Part shown: positions 25,580 to 35,900 of the stretch, in pieces
How the letters are laid out: every line of letters begins with the position of its first letter
How positions within the stretch are numbered: position 1 is the stretch's first letter
NCBI GenBank assembly: GCA_023393115.1
Contig: JAEWMS010000040.1
Span: forward strand, 1 to 64,000
Reading direction: 5' to 3'
Source: Bacillota bacterium
GTDB taxonomy: Bacteria > Bacillota > Clostridia > Acetivibrionales > DSM-1351
DNA length: 64,000 bases
Position numbers and translations under genes: made by a program
Notes under the pieces: generated by a model
What the model saw: the letters and a program-made list of their open reading frames with translations, nothing else
Told to the model about the DNA's origin: nothing
Database searches by the model: none

Positions 25580-26452
25580 ATGTCGCTGCCATTACAAAAT
25601 CTGGACAACATTACTTTCGAGGAACTGGTTAAGGAAGCTAAATCCCTGATTCCTGTATATGCTCCCGAATGGACAAATCACAATCCTTCGGATCCCGGTA
25701 TTACACTTATAGAATTATTTGCCTGGCTGTGTGAAATGATTATCTACCGTATTGATCAGATTCCTGAAAAAAACTACATACACTTTCTTAATCTATTGGG
25801 AATTAAACTTGAGGAAGGTGAGGAGCTTGCCTCCGGTATACGCCGGGGTGTTCAGCAGCTATCTGAATGTACCAGAGCAGTTACTGTTGAAGACTATGAA
25901 CTGTTGGCCTGCAGAGCTTTGCTGGAGAAACCCGGTATTAAGGAAACTTTCCCTGATCTTGCAGTAAGAAGCATATGCCTTGCAAACAGGGATATGGAAA
26001 ATAAGAAATCAGAAGAAACGGAACAGTTCGGACATGTATCGGTAATCCTTATTGTGTCGACATCGAATCAAACCGATTTGATGAAGGAAACCTATGGTAT
26101 AAAACAGTATGTAAAGCAGTATCTATCTGAAAGAAGGGTTATTACAAACCGTATTCATGTAGTAGATCCTGACTATCAGGAAATCAAAATAAATATGTCG
26201 GTATCGGCCAGGGATAAAAAGCTGGCTGACTTCATAAGAGGTGTAATAGAGCAACATATAGATCCAATCCGGGGAGGAGAAGCCAAAAAAGGGTGGCCCC
26301 TTGGACGAAATCTCTATAAATCCGACTTGTATTATCTTATTGAGAGAATTCCCGGGGTTGACCATGTCAGGTATATTGATTTACAGTCACCGGAAGTTAA
26401 ACCATACCAACTCATTAAGTTAAAAGAATTAAATATCGAGGTGGAATCATGA
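25580..26452 (+). CDS. Second baseplate J/gp6-like wedge protein
   Basis: The start is the ATG behind AAAGGAGGTAGAAAA, six codons inside the longest frame. The 290-residue protein begins 'FEELVKEAKSLIPVYAPEWTNHNPSDPGITLIELFAWL', shown in part, the standard N-terminus of eCIS/phage wedge proteins. It then keeps a shortened form of the C-terminal 'PIRGGEAKKGWPLGRNLYKSDLYYLIERIPGVDHV' region. The ~500-residue middle of the large paralogue is absent. Two wedge paralogues of different size would give a heterodimeric wedge as in T4 gp6/gp7-like and Afp11/12 arrangements. It overlaps the next gene by ATGA. Confidence 0.87.
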   Translation: MSLPLQNLDNITFEELVKEAKSLIPVYAPEWTNHNPSDPGITLIELFAWLCEMIIYRIDQIPEKNYIHFLNLLGIKLEEGEELASGIRRGVQQLSECTRAVTVEDYELLACRALLEKPGIKETFPDLAVRSICLANRDMENKKSEETEQFGHVSVILIVSTSNQTDLMKETYGIKQYVKQYLSERRVITNRIHVVDPDYQEIKINMSVSARDKKLADFIRGVIEQHIDPIRGGEAKKGWPLGRNLYKSDLYYLIERIPGVDHVRYIDLQSPEVKPYQLIKLKELNIEVES

Positions 26453-27189
26453 GTCAGGAATACAGTAAATATACTCAATACCTTCCAAGAATATTTCAGA
26501 AGGGAAATACAGAGGCGGATGAGGATTATTTTCTCGGAAGATTTCTTAAGGCCTTTGAACAGATTCTGACCGGGGGAACAGATTTTCAGGAGACTATAGG
26601 AATAGAGAGACTACTGGACAAATTCGACAGATATCTTGATCCGGCTCAAACCCCTCCGCAATTTTTGGAGTGGCTGGCAGGATGGGTGGCTCTTGAGCTT
26701 GAGAATACTACAGAGTTTTACGGAAAAGAAGACAAGGAAGAGAAGGATGCCGAACCCACTCAACTCCTTCCGCTGGAGCAGGCACGCTCAACAATAAACA
26801 GGGATATTATTAGTGCCATCGTTCAGCTTTACAAGAAACGAGGGACAACCAACGGTTTACTGGAATACCTCCAGCTTTATGCCGGAGATGAAACAACAAT
26901 AACAATTGATGAGTTTCATGAAACTGCCAGAATCGGGGAATCAAGAGAGATCGGAAGCAATACCATGATTGGCGGCTCATCACCCTGCTTCTTTTCTGTT
27001 AACACTATTATCCCTGCCCATAACAGGAGCATACTGAACAGCAAGGTCGCATTGATGCGCAGGGTTATTGAAGCCGAGAAACCATTCTATACAAATTACA
27101 GGCTTAATGTAAAAATACCTTCAATGAAAATCGGGAGCAGTTCAAGAGTCGGAAAAGAGACACTTATTGGCGGTATGAATGAAGATTAG
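26449..27189 (+). CDS. Phage tail protein I-like baseplate component
   Basis: The 246-residue protein shows the tail protein I pattern: 'YLPRIFQK', 'FLGRFLKAFEQI', 'RYLDPAQTPPQFLEWLAGWVALEL', 'INRDIISAIVQLYKKRGTTNGLLEYL'. It ends with 'IGGMNED' after short repeats 'IGSNTMIGGSS' and 'KETLIGG' that look like a handle for fibre binding. In P2-like tails, protein I joins baseplate to fibres, and here three fibre genes follow directly. Confidence 0.85.
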   Translation: MSQEYSKYTQYLPRIFQKGNTEADEDYFLGRFLKAFEQILTGGTDFQETIGIERLLDKFDRYLDPAQTPPQFLEWLAGWVALELENTTEFYGKEDKEEKDAEPTQLLPLEQARSTINRDIISAIVQLYKKRGTTNGLLEYLQLYAGDETTITIDEFHETARIGESREIGSNTMIGGSSPCFFSVNTIIPAHNRSILNSKVALMRRVIEAEKPFYTNYRLNVKIPSMKIGSSSRVGKETLIGGMNED

Positions 27190-27236
27190 GCAACAAATTA
27201 AGTTTTAAACATTATGAATATCCGGAGGAAGTGGCA

Positions 27237-29786
27237 ATGGGTAAAGAATTAAAGAGAATGCGCTATTTTGACGGACTCCTGTTGGACGCTGAAGACTATA
27301 AGCTTGATCAGGAATACCAGATGAGGCTTCAGCAGCTGCATAACCGGTATCTGCATACCTGGGGTATTGTAGCAGGTCTTGAGGTTGAACCGTCGGTACA
27401 AGATTTGAAAGTTGTTGTTAAAGAAGGAATTGCAATAAATCAGGTTGTCGAGGAGAACGGTGAAAGTATAAGCCAGTATATTTATATTCCTGAGAACCAC
27501 CCAGACAGTGTAATTGATATGTCCAATTGCAGCGGCAATAATGATTACTATATTTACTTAAGGTATGAGGAAGAGCTTGCCGATAAGGATGACCTTGAAA
27601 AGGGTAAGGGTAATGAGATACATATATATGAACGTGGTCGGATAAAAATAGACCAAAATAAGCCTAAAGACGAGAAGGCCAATATTATACTTGCCAGAGT
27701 TGTTATTAAAAATATTGACAACAAAAAATACCTGGGTAGGGACTGTATATACGATACTGATAAAGATGGAACCCCCCTCAGAAGATATGCCGGGCCGGCA
27801 GGAAGTGTTTTTGCTCTGGAAAAAATCATTTTTAAAATAAGTGATGATGTAGCAGGTATGCCATATATTAGGGCATTGGACAGAGGAAATTCTGGGATAG
27901 GTCTTGAGGTTAATGCCAAAAATACATATTTTTCTGGCTCAGTTAACGTTGAAGGAGACTTGATTGTAAACGGAAAACTCCAGAATGATGATGCTAAAGC
28001 CAATGAACTTATGGTTTCAAACTGCTTTGTTCAGGTTAACAGCAGGCCTCTACAGGGAGAATGGAAACGTCAGGATGGCGGACTGGAGGTGTACAGAGGT
28101 GAGACTACGGACTCTCCTGACGCAAGGCTTGTATGGTCGGAAGAAAGACGCCATTGGCAAGCCGGGTATGGCAATGAGATATTCGATATTGCCTATGGAC
28201 CTAAATGGGAGAGGCTTGTTAAGAATGACATTGTTGATGATCTCCACAAACATACTTTTCTGAGCTATGACGGAGGAGAAGCTCTAAAAACCGATGCATA
28301 CGGAAATCTTTCGGTTGCCGGAAATCTATGTCTGAGCGATAAAACATTATTTCTGAGAGCTTCTGATAATACTTCTCATGGTTTGGGATGGTTCGGAAAC
28401 GGTAAGCAGTTTGCAGGGATTAATGTTGATGGTCCTGTTCTTTATGGACTTAAGGGTGGAATCCTGGGGACCACCGAAGGTGGGCAAAAACCTATAATTT
28501 CCTGGAACAGCAAGGGCAATGTAGGTATAGACACTCAGAGCCCCAGCGATGATAAGCTTGAGGTGACCGGTACCTTGAGAATATTAAGTCAGTCAAATCC
28601 CATTAGATTTACTTCAGCCTGGTCAGGACTTCCTGATAATAACAAGAATTGTGCTGAGATAAGTAATGATACTAATTATCACAAGGCTCTTATGATAGTA
28701 GGAAACCAATCAGCCGGACAGGGCAGAAAGGTTTCCATATGGGATAGGTTGGATGTAAACGGATTCTTGTATGTAAACGGAAATATGCAGCTTTCACAGG
28801 CTTTGACTCCAAGTGCCGGAAATGGCAGAAACGGAATTATTTTTCCCAGTGATCCCGGAGGAGGCTCGGGAGATTCTGCATGGATAAAATATTATGCCAG
28901 AACCGGAGAAGCTTGTACTCTCGAATTAGGAACTTCAAATGATGCAAATGACAATATTGCTCTTATGGCATCAGGTAACGTTGGTATAGGAACACTGAAT
29001 CCAAGCGACAAGTTGGATGTCAACGGCTGGATGCGTGTCCTGAGCGGATCAAATCCTTTGCGTTTCACATCGTCCTGGAGTGGGTTCCCGGATCAGGCCA
29101 TAAATCAGGCTGAAATTTGTAATGATACTTCACAATACAAGTCCTTAATGATTGTGGGTAACAGATCAGGAGGAAGCAGGAAGGTATCCATATGGGACAA
29201 GCTGGATGTAAACGGGAATCTGCAGGTAAACGGCGATATTCAGTCTGTCTGCGCCATTGTACCAAGTGTGGGCAGAGGAGATAACAATGGTATTACCTTC
29301 CCCAAAAACTATTACGGTGGCGACGGCGACGCAGCGTGGATCAAATATTATTCCGATACCAACCGCGGTGGCGGGGAAAACATGACTCTTGAAATAGGTA
29401 TAGCAAATGACCCGGGCACGGGAGGATACTATGGCGGAGGAGACCGCATAAGGCTTTATGCCTCGGGAGGAGTATACGTCGATGGATATTTCTTCTACAG
29501 CTCTTCACGTGAACTAAAGGAAAATATTAAGGCTCTTCCAACCAAAAAGGCAAAGGAGATTCTTGATGGAATGAATCCGGTAAGCTTTAATTTCAAGGGA
29601 GATAATGAAAAGACAACATTGGGCTTTATAGCTGAGGATATGCCGGAGGCTGTAGCCGCAAATGATCAGAAGGCCATAAGCCCAATGGAAATAATAACTG
29701 TACTCACAAGTGTTGTAAAAGATCAAAAGAAGGTTATAGCAAAGCTGCAGCAAGATATTGAACAGATAGCTTCGAGAAAAAATTAA
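27237..29786 (+). CDS. Tail fibre 1 with S74 self-cleaving chaperone
   Basis: The start is the ATG 10 bases behind GGAGG; a GTG two codons earlier is too close. The 849-residue protein begins with the ~50-residue attachment motif 'KELKRMRYFDGLLL..EDY..DQEYQ..LQ.LHNRYLHTWGIVAGLEV', shared by all three fibres. A beta-rich shaft contains an 'LHKH' metal-type site and two copies of an 'NP(I/L)RFTS.WSG.P' module with 'IVGN(Q/R)S.G..RKVSIWD.LDVNG'. The end is an intramolecular chaperone of peptidase family S74 with the expected Ser756-x4-Lys761 dyad in SSRELKENI and a terminal coiled coil. After trimer folding, such domains cut themselves off. Confidence 0.87.
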   Translation: MGKELKRMRYFDGLLLDAEDYKLDQEYQMRLQQLHNRYLHTWGIVAGLEVEPSVQDLKVVVKEGIAINQVVEENGESISQYIYIPENHPDSVIDMSNCSGNNDYYIYLRYEEELADKDDLEKGKGNEIHIYERGRIKIDQNKPKDEKANIILARVVIKNIDNKKYLGRDCIYDTDKDGTPLRRYAGPAGSVFALEKIIFKISDDVAGMPYIRALDRGNSGIGLEVNAKNTYFSGSVNVEGDLIVNGKLQNDDAKANELMVSNCFVQVNSRPLQGEWKRQDGGLEVYRGETTDSPDARLVWSEERRHWQAGYGNEIFDIAYGPKWERLVKNDIVDDLHKHTFLSYDGGEALKTDAYGNLSVAGNLCLSDKTLFLRASDNTSHGLGWFGNGKQFAGINVDGPVLYGLKGGILGTTEGGQKPIISWNSKGNVGIDTQSPSDDKLEVTGTLRILSQSNPIRFTSAWSGLPDNNKNCAEISNDTNYHKALMIVGNQSAGQGRKVSIWDRLDVNGFLYVNGNMQLSQALTPSAGNGRNGIIFPSDPGGGSGDSAWIKYYARTGEACTLELGTSNDANDNIALMASGNVGIGTLNPSDKLDVNGWMRVLSGSNPLRFTSSWSGFPDQAINQAEICNDTSQYKSLMIVGNRSGGSRKVSIWDKLDVNGNLQVNGDIQSVCAIVPSVGRGDNNGITFPKNYYGGDGDAAWIKYYSDTNRGGGENMTLEIGIANDPGTGGYYGGGDRIRLYASGGVYVDGYFFYSSSRELKENIKALPTKKAKEILDGMNPVSFNFKGDNEKTTLGFIAEDMPEAVAANDQKAISPMEIITVLTSVVKDQKKVIAKLQQDIEQIASRKN

Positions 29787-29804
29787 ATAATGGAGGGTTA
29801 AGGA

Positions 29805-29984
29805 ATGAAAGAAGAATTAGAGTTAAAAATAAACGAATTAAAAGCCGAACTTGAGGCCGGACAAAAGGTGATGGAAGAACTTGAAATGCAGCGTTCAAAT
29901 ATTACATATACGCTGCTTAGAATAAACGGAGCAATTCAGGTATTGGAGGAACTGATACAAAAAGAAGAGGCCTCTGTTTCCTGA
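29805..29984 (+). CDS. Small coiled-coil protein between fibre genes, copy 1
   Basis: The 59-residue protein starts behind TGGAGGGTTAAGG. It is a charged coiled coil: 'ELKINELKAELEAGQKVMEELEMQRSN', given in parts, then 'LLRINGAIQVLEELI'. It is clearly a paralogue of the protein at 32772-32948 (same register, NELK, EELE, LLRI.GA.QVLE). Each copy sits directly after a fibre gene, so it probably binds or chaperones fibres. I do not recognise a named family. Confidence 0.75.
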   Translation: MKEELELKINELKAELEAGQKVMEELEMQRSNITYTLLRINGAIQVLEELIQKEEASVS

Positions 29985-30047
29985 TAAACGGTTTTGGCAT
30001 ATGGGAATATGTTCGGCAGTATTTTGAGTATCCGGAGGAAGAGGCAA

Positions 30048-32729
30048 ATGGGAAAAGAACTTAAAAGAATGAACTATTTTGACGGACTCCTTTTAAAAGC
30101 GGAAGACTATAAACAGGATAAGGATTACATAAGAAGACTTCAAGGATTTCACAACCGCTATCTTCATACATGGGGAATAGTGTGCGGACTTGAGGTCAAG
30201 CCGGTAATTGACAGCAGCATGGAAGTGATTGTAACAGAAGGAGCTGCCCTGGATTTAGTTTATGGAATAGAAGAGTCGGATGTCAAAGAAAGCTCAAGCA
30301 GACAAATATTAATATATGAGGGACATCCGGACAATCCGCTTGATCTTTCAGAATATAGCGCAAACGAGAATGTATATATAACTGTCAGCTATTGCGAGAC
30401 TGGTGCCGACAGGGATAGAGAAAGAGGTCAGGGCGAAGAAATACACGTATGGGAACGGGGAAAACTCAGTTTTAGTACTGTTAAGCCCAAAGACAATAAA
30501 AAGAATATATTGCTGGCAAGAGTTGTACCCAAAACTGTACAAAGGAACAGCAGTGATGGCTCTGGCTCCTATGAGGAAGTTATCATAGACAATACTTGCA
30601 TTTTTGATACCGATACCGACGGTACTCCGCTAAGAGTATATGCAGGTCCCTATGCACGAGTACTTGAACTGAAAAAGTTCATATACAAGTTGGGTGACAG
30701 TCCTGACGGAATGCCATTTATGGAGACAGAGGTAAATGCTGAAGGGGAACGATTAAGTATTAACTCAAATTCCGTGAGATTTAATGGAGAGGTAGTTATA
30801 GATAAAGATCTGTCGTTCCAAGGGATATTGATATCAAAAAAAGATGGAGAAGTTACTTCTGAATTTAAGACAGAGGAGAATATATTTCAGGTCAACAGTA
30901 TAAATATTGGTGATCCTACAAAATGGGGACTTAGGGATGGCGGCCTGGAGGTTTTCCGTGGAGGAAATGCTGAAGAACCTGATGCGCGCATTGTCTGGCT
31001 GGAAAATGACAAGAGATGGACTGCGGGAGTCGGTGTTGACCTGAACCCCATTTGTCATGGTAAGGCTTGGGACAGGCTTGTTGATAAAAAATCTTTTATT
31101 TCCGAACACAGACACAGCAGACTGTTTTCTCCGAAGGGAGGAACGGTACTAAATGTTGAAGCATCCAGTACAGTTTCAGCCAAGGCAAACATATCTGTTC
31201 CCAAAGAAATTCTAATGTCTTTAGATAATTCCATAACGGCTTTGGCCTGGTATGGAAAAGAACGACCCTACGGGAAACTGGAGGTAGAAGGACCGGTATT
31301 ATCCGGAATTAAAAGTGGTATTCTGGGCACGACGGAGAATGGGCAAAAAGTGGCACTGGCCTGGGGCTCCAATAGAAATGTAGGTATTGGGACATACAGG
31401 CCCGCTGCTGATAAACTTGACGTTTCGGGCAGTGTAAGACTTATGAGTAAAGCCAACCCCATTAGATTCACCTCTGAATGGACCGCATTTCCTGATCTTT
31501 CAACAAATCAGGCAGAAATATGTAACGATACTACCTACCACAAGACACTTATGATAGTTGGTAACCAATCAGCGGGCCAGGGCAGAAAGGTAGCCCTGTG
31601 GGACAGACTGGATGTAAACGGACTTCTGTATATTAACGGAAATATGCAGCTCTCTCAGGTACTTAATGTTACTTCGGGGAGCGGTAATAACGGGATAGTT
31701 TTCCCAAGTGACCCGGGTGGAGGGTTATGGGATGGTGCATGGATTAAATATTATCCGAGAAGTGGAGAAGCTTGTACTTTAGATATTGGTATCTCAAATG
31801 ACTGGAACGACAATATCAGTTTTATGTCCTCGGGTGGGACGGGAATAGGAACAAATACACCCATGGACAGTCTTGATGTGAAAGAACGTACCAATATCAT
31901 GACCAATACAAATCCGCTGAGGTTTAGTTCAACATGGAGCGGCTACACAGAACTATCCTCCAGAAATGCTGAAATATCCAATGATACATCAGGGTATAAA
32001 ACTTTGATGATTGTGGGTAACCGGTCAGCAGGTCAGGAAAGAAAAGTATCTGTATGGGATCATTTGGATGTAAACGGCTCAATGAAAGTAGCAGGAAACC
32101 TTGTAGCAAAAGGGGCTATCATTCCGGGGGTCGGAAACTGTGATGTCAAAGGCATAATGTGGCCGAGAGATCCATACGGAGGTTCCGGAGATGCCGCGTG
32201 GATCAGGTACTACTCTGATACACTCAGAGGCGGCAAAGATAATATGACCCTTGAAATAGGCATAGCAAATGATTCCAACTGGCAAACAGTTACATATCGT
32301 GAATTCGTAAGTAACTGTCCGTACAGCTGGGTAACAAATCCCTGCGGTTATTACAGGACAGTAAGCTATTCCTTTCATGGTACCGCTGGAGACAGACTCC
32401 GGTTATATGCCAGCGGAGGTACATATGTGGATGGAAATCTGTACTACACTTCATCGGGGAAATATAAGGAGAATGTATCTGAATTGTCGCAATCAGAAGC
32501 ACAAGCTGCCTTTGAAGCTCTCGACCCTGTAGAATTCAATTTTAAGGGAGATAATAAGAGAACAACTCTCGGATTTATAGCTGAGGATGTACCGGGGGTA
32601 TTTGCCACAAGTGATAAGAAGGCAATAAGTCCGCTGGAAATCATAACGGTTTTAGTAAGTGAGGTAAAGGAGCAGGAGAAACTCTTGAACAAGCTAAAGA
32701 AAAAAGTTGCAGCCCTTAAGGTTTCTTAA
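30048..32729 (+). CDS. Tail fibre 2 with S74 self-cleaving chaperone
   Basis: The start is the ATG behind CCGGAGGAAGAG; the longer frame upstream has no ribosome site at its start. The 893-residue protein is a paralogue of fibre 1: same N-terminal attachment motif 'KELKRMNYFDGLLLKAEDY', an 'EHRHS' His-x-His site, two 'NP(I/L)RF(T/S)S.W' modules, and a C-terminal S74 domain with Ser802-x4-Lys807. Near residues 745-780 it carries an extra segment with Cys, Trp and Tyr ('NCPYSW', 'NPCGYYRT') absent from fibre 1, a likely difference in the receptor-facing tip. Confidence 0.86.
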   Translation: MGKELKRMNYFDGLLLKAEDYKQDKDYIRRLQGFHNRYLHTWGIVCGLEVKPVIDSSMEVIVTEGAALDLVYGIEESDVKESSSRQILIYEGHPDNPLDLSEYSANENVYITVSYCETGADRDRERGQGEEIHVWERGKLSFSTVKPKDNKKNILLARVVPKTVQRNSSDGSGSYEEVIIDNTCIFDTDTDGTPLRVYAGPYARVLELKKFIYKLGDSPDGMPFMETEVNAEGERLSINSNSVRFNGEVVIDKDLSFQGILISKKDGEVTSEFKTEENIFQVNSINIGDPTKWGLRDGGLEVFRGGNAEEPDARIVWLENDKRWTAGVGVDLNPICHGKAWDRLVDKKSFISEHRHSRLFSPKGGTVLNVEASSTVSAKANISVPKEILMSLDNSITALAWYGKERPYGKLEVEGPVLSGIKSGILGTTENGQKVALAWGSNRNVGIGTYRPAADKLDVSGSVRLMSKANPIRFTSEWTAFPDLSTNQAEICNDTTYHKTLMIVGNQSAGQGRKVALWDRLDVNGLLYINGNMQLSQVLNVTSGSGNNGIVFPSDPGGGLWDGAWIKYYPRSGEACTLDIGISNDWNDNISFMSSGGTGIGTNTPMDSLDVKERTNIMTNTNPLRFSSTWSGYTELSSRNAEISNDTSGYKTLMIVGNRSAGQERKVSVWDHLDVNGSMKVAGNLVAKGAIIPGVGNCDVKGIMWPRDPYGGSGDAAWIRYYSDTLRGGKDNMTLEIGIANDSNWQTVTYREFVSNCPYSWVTNPCGYYRTVSYSFHGTAGDRLRLYASGGTYVDGNLYYTSSGKYKENVSELSQSEAQAAFEALDPVEFNFKGDNKRTTLGFIAEDVPGVFATSDKKAISPLEIITVLVSEVKEQEKLLNKLKKKVAALKVS

Positions 32730-32771
32730 ATAAGGTAAAGAATTACAAGTATATGACTGGAGGAGATGAAA

Positions 32772-32948
32772 ATGAAAGAACAATTGGAAGCGCGTATTAA
32801 TGAACTAAAAGGTGAGTTTGAAAACGGTAAAAAGATACTGGAGGAACTGGAAATTAAACGTACCAACCTGACACAGACATTATTGAGAATCAGCGGGGCG
32901 TTACAGGTTTTGGAAGATCTGATGCCTAAAGAGGAAACAGGTACTTAA
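32772..32948 (+). CDS. Small coiled-coil protein between fibre genes, copy 2
   Basis: The 58-residue protein starts at the ATG 7 bases behind GGAGGA; another ATG two codons earlier overlaps the ribosome site. It is a paralogue of the 59-residue protein at 29805, about half identical by eye, with matching 'INELK', 'EELE', 'LLRI.GA.QVLE.L' positions. The [fibre]-[coil]-[fibre]-[coil]-[fibre] order points to duplication of a two-gene unit. Confidence 0.75.
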   Translation: MKEQLEARINELKGEFENGKKILEELEIKRTNLTQTLLRISGALQVLEDLMPKEETGT

Positions 32949-32994
32949 TCCAATGTGAGGGTTTCATAAATTTGAGAATTCGGAGGAACATAAA

Positions 32995-35900
32995 ATGTCA
33001 AACGAAATCAAGCGTATGAAGTATTTTAATGGTTTGCTGCTTAAAGAAGAAGACCTTAAGCTTGAGCAGGAATACCATATGAAGCTTCAAAGACTACATA
33101 ACAGATTTTTTCACGATTGGGGAGTGGTAGACGGCCTGGCTGTCAACCCTGTGGTAGGTTCCCCAAAGGTTACGATATCCCAGGGTCTTGCACTTAATAG
33201 AATAAAGAATGAAGAAACAAACGAGATGTTCAGTCAGGAGATATGGATTTGTGACAGCCATCCTGACAGCCCTGTGGATTTATCAGGATATGATGTAGAT
33301 AAAGACATATATATTACAGTGTCTTATGAAGAGGCATTTGTGGATAAGGACAGCAAAAAAGGCGGGGACAATGAAATCCATATTTGGGAAAGAAGCAAAA
33401 TAAGCCACAGTGATATTCCGCCAAAGGATCCAAGCAAGGATATCATTCTTGCGAGGGTAAGGCTGGGGGCAGGTAATTCAGGAGCTAAAGTTATAGCTGA
33501 AATATCTGAAAAGAATGTGGAAGGGACAACCCAAATCCGTAAAAATGCTGTTACTCAGGGCACATCCCAGGAATTTGCTAAAATTTATCTTGGGGAAAAA
33601 GATAAACTAAATCTGCCAAGCATAGGCGGATTAATTGACAAGTCACTTGGTGAGTATGATGGGCTAAGTGTTAATTCTCCATATACCAAATTTTCCGGTA
33701 AGGTTATCAGCGGTGAAATAAAAACCCACGGAAACCTAAATGTCAATGGTAATCTTATCGTCAATGCCAATAATAGCGAGGTATTCAGAATAGACTCCAA
33801 TGGAGCTGTGAATGTTGAAAAAACTGCCACTGTCAAGGGGAATCTGACAGCAGCAGGGGGGCTAAAGGTAAACGGTGACAGTACAACTTTGAACACCCCG
33901 ACTGTAGAGATATCAGGAAATAAGCTTACAATAAACAAGTATACCCCAAAGAAGGATGAAGAAGGGCCCAGAATGCAAAGTAGTGGTATTGAGGTATTCA
34001 GAGGTGAAAAAATACCAAATGCAATGCTGGTCTGGGATGAGGCCAAGGAAAAATGGAAGGCCGGCACCGAAGAAAATGAGTTTGATGAGAAAAGCGGAAT
34101 GTATGATCTGGCCTATGGTCCCGATTGGGATACCTTGCATAGCGGCTCAAATGCCGATAATCTTCACAAGCACACCACCATCAGTGATACAGATGGTAAA
34201 GCCGCTCTTATTGCCGATAATAACGGAAATGTAAATATCAAAAACAAGGTAATTGTATCCGGAGGTATTGTAGCAAAGGGTGGAATTGAAGTTCCAAGTG
34301 GAGACACTGATGCAAAACTGGTATGGAATGAAGACGATAAGCGCTGGCAAATAGGTCTTGGAACCGATATGTACAATATTCCTTATGGTAAATCATGGCA
34401 GGACCTTACCACTGGAATGAATGCTGATATCCTTCATAGCCACAGTGAAATCTACAATAGCGACCGAGATCTTGTCATGGCCGCAACTCCAACCGGAGAT
34501 GTTAAAGTTTATTCAGATCTTTCTGTTGCAAAGAACCTTATTGTAGAGGGAGAGCTTATTGCAAACAAAAAGACAGAGTACAAGGAAGTACAGCAGGTAG
34601 TCACAGAAAGTGTCGTTGTGGTAAATAAGTCTAGTAACGGAAACTCCTCCACTTTTGAAGGCGGATTGGAAGTATACCGGGGAGAAGATAAACAGAATGC
34701 AAGACTGATCTGGGATGAAGGCAGTGACAGTTGGAAAATAGGAATAGGCTCAAATTTATCTGCCATACCCAGCGGTATTGAATTGGAATATCTTACTCAT
34801 GGTGGAAATGCTGATCAACTTCATAAGCATGGCAGTCTTGTTGATGAAGAGGGTTCAGCAGTAGTTAATGTGGATAATGACGGGAACGTAAATATCGCCG
34901 GTGATGTAGCAGTAATTGGTGATATCTCGGTTGAAAGTAATGCTTCCATTAAGGGTGACGTCTCCATGGAGGGTTCTGTTGTCATAAAAGGGGATCTCCA
35001 GGTTGACGGTGTAAAAAAAGTAACCAATGTTGAAACCATTCAGGTTGATAAGAATACAATTATCGTTAACAAGTATTCTGGTACAAGTACACCTTTAAAT
35101 AATGAAGGAGGCCTGGAGGTATACCGCGGAGGTGGAGATAAAACCAATGCGAAAATAATTTGGAACGAGGCTGCCCAAAAGTGGATGATCGGTACAGGGG
35201 GTGATATGAGGGAACTTCCTTACGGAGATAATTGGGACACACTCACTGAAAATTCATCTGCAGATGCACTGCACAAGCACAGTACATTAAGCGATAAAAA
35301 AGGTTCCCCTGTAATAAGTGTCAATTCCGGTGGCGACATCAACATCAGTAAAAATACAAAAGTAACCGGGAAATTAGCTGTAGACGGTCCTGTGACAATA
35401 AGCGGAGACCTGGAAATTTTAGGTCAGTTGAATTCAGTTGAAAACGTCACAAAGCAGATAGTTGATGAAGTAGAAGACAGTACATTGCTTCTCAATAAGT
35501 TTGGAGGAGATGAGCCTCCTCTTAATGAGAGCGGCATAGAAGTATATCGTGGTAAAAATAAAGATAACGCAAAAATTATCTGGGATCATAAGAACGGAAT
35601 CTGGAAAATGGGAGTGGGGAAGGAACTGGCCGAAATTCCATCAGGAGATTCGTGGAAAAAGCTCACTGACCATAAAAATGCCGATTCATTGCACAGTCAT
35701 GGTCAGATTTATAATGAAAAAGGTGATATTCTCGCACTTAGTACACGTGTATCAGGAAATATAGATATAGCCCATGACCTTGCAGTAGGTCAGGATTTGT
35801 CTGTACTTGGAAACCTTGAAGTCAAGGGTGACCTGGCGAGGATTGGCAGCAAAAACATCGAAATAGTAGGCAATTCCATTACAATGAACAGGTTCGACTC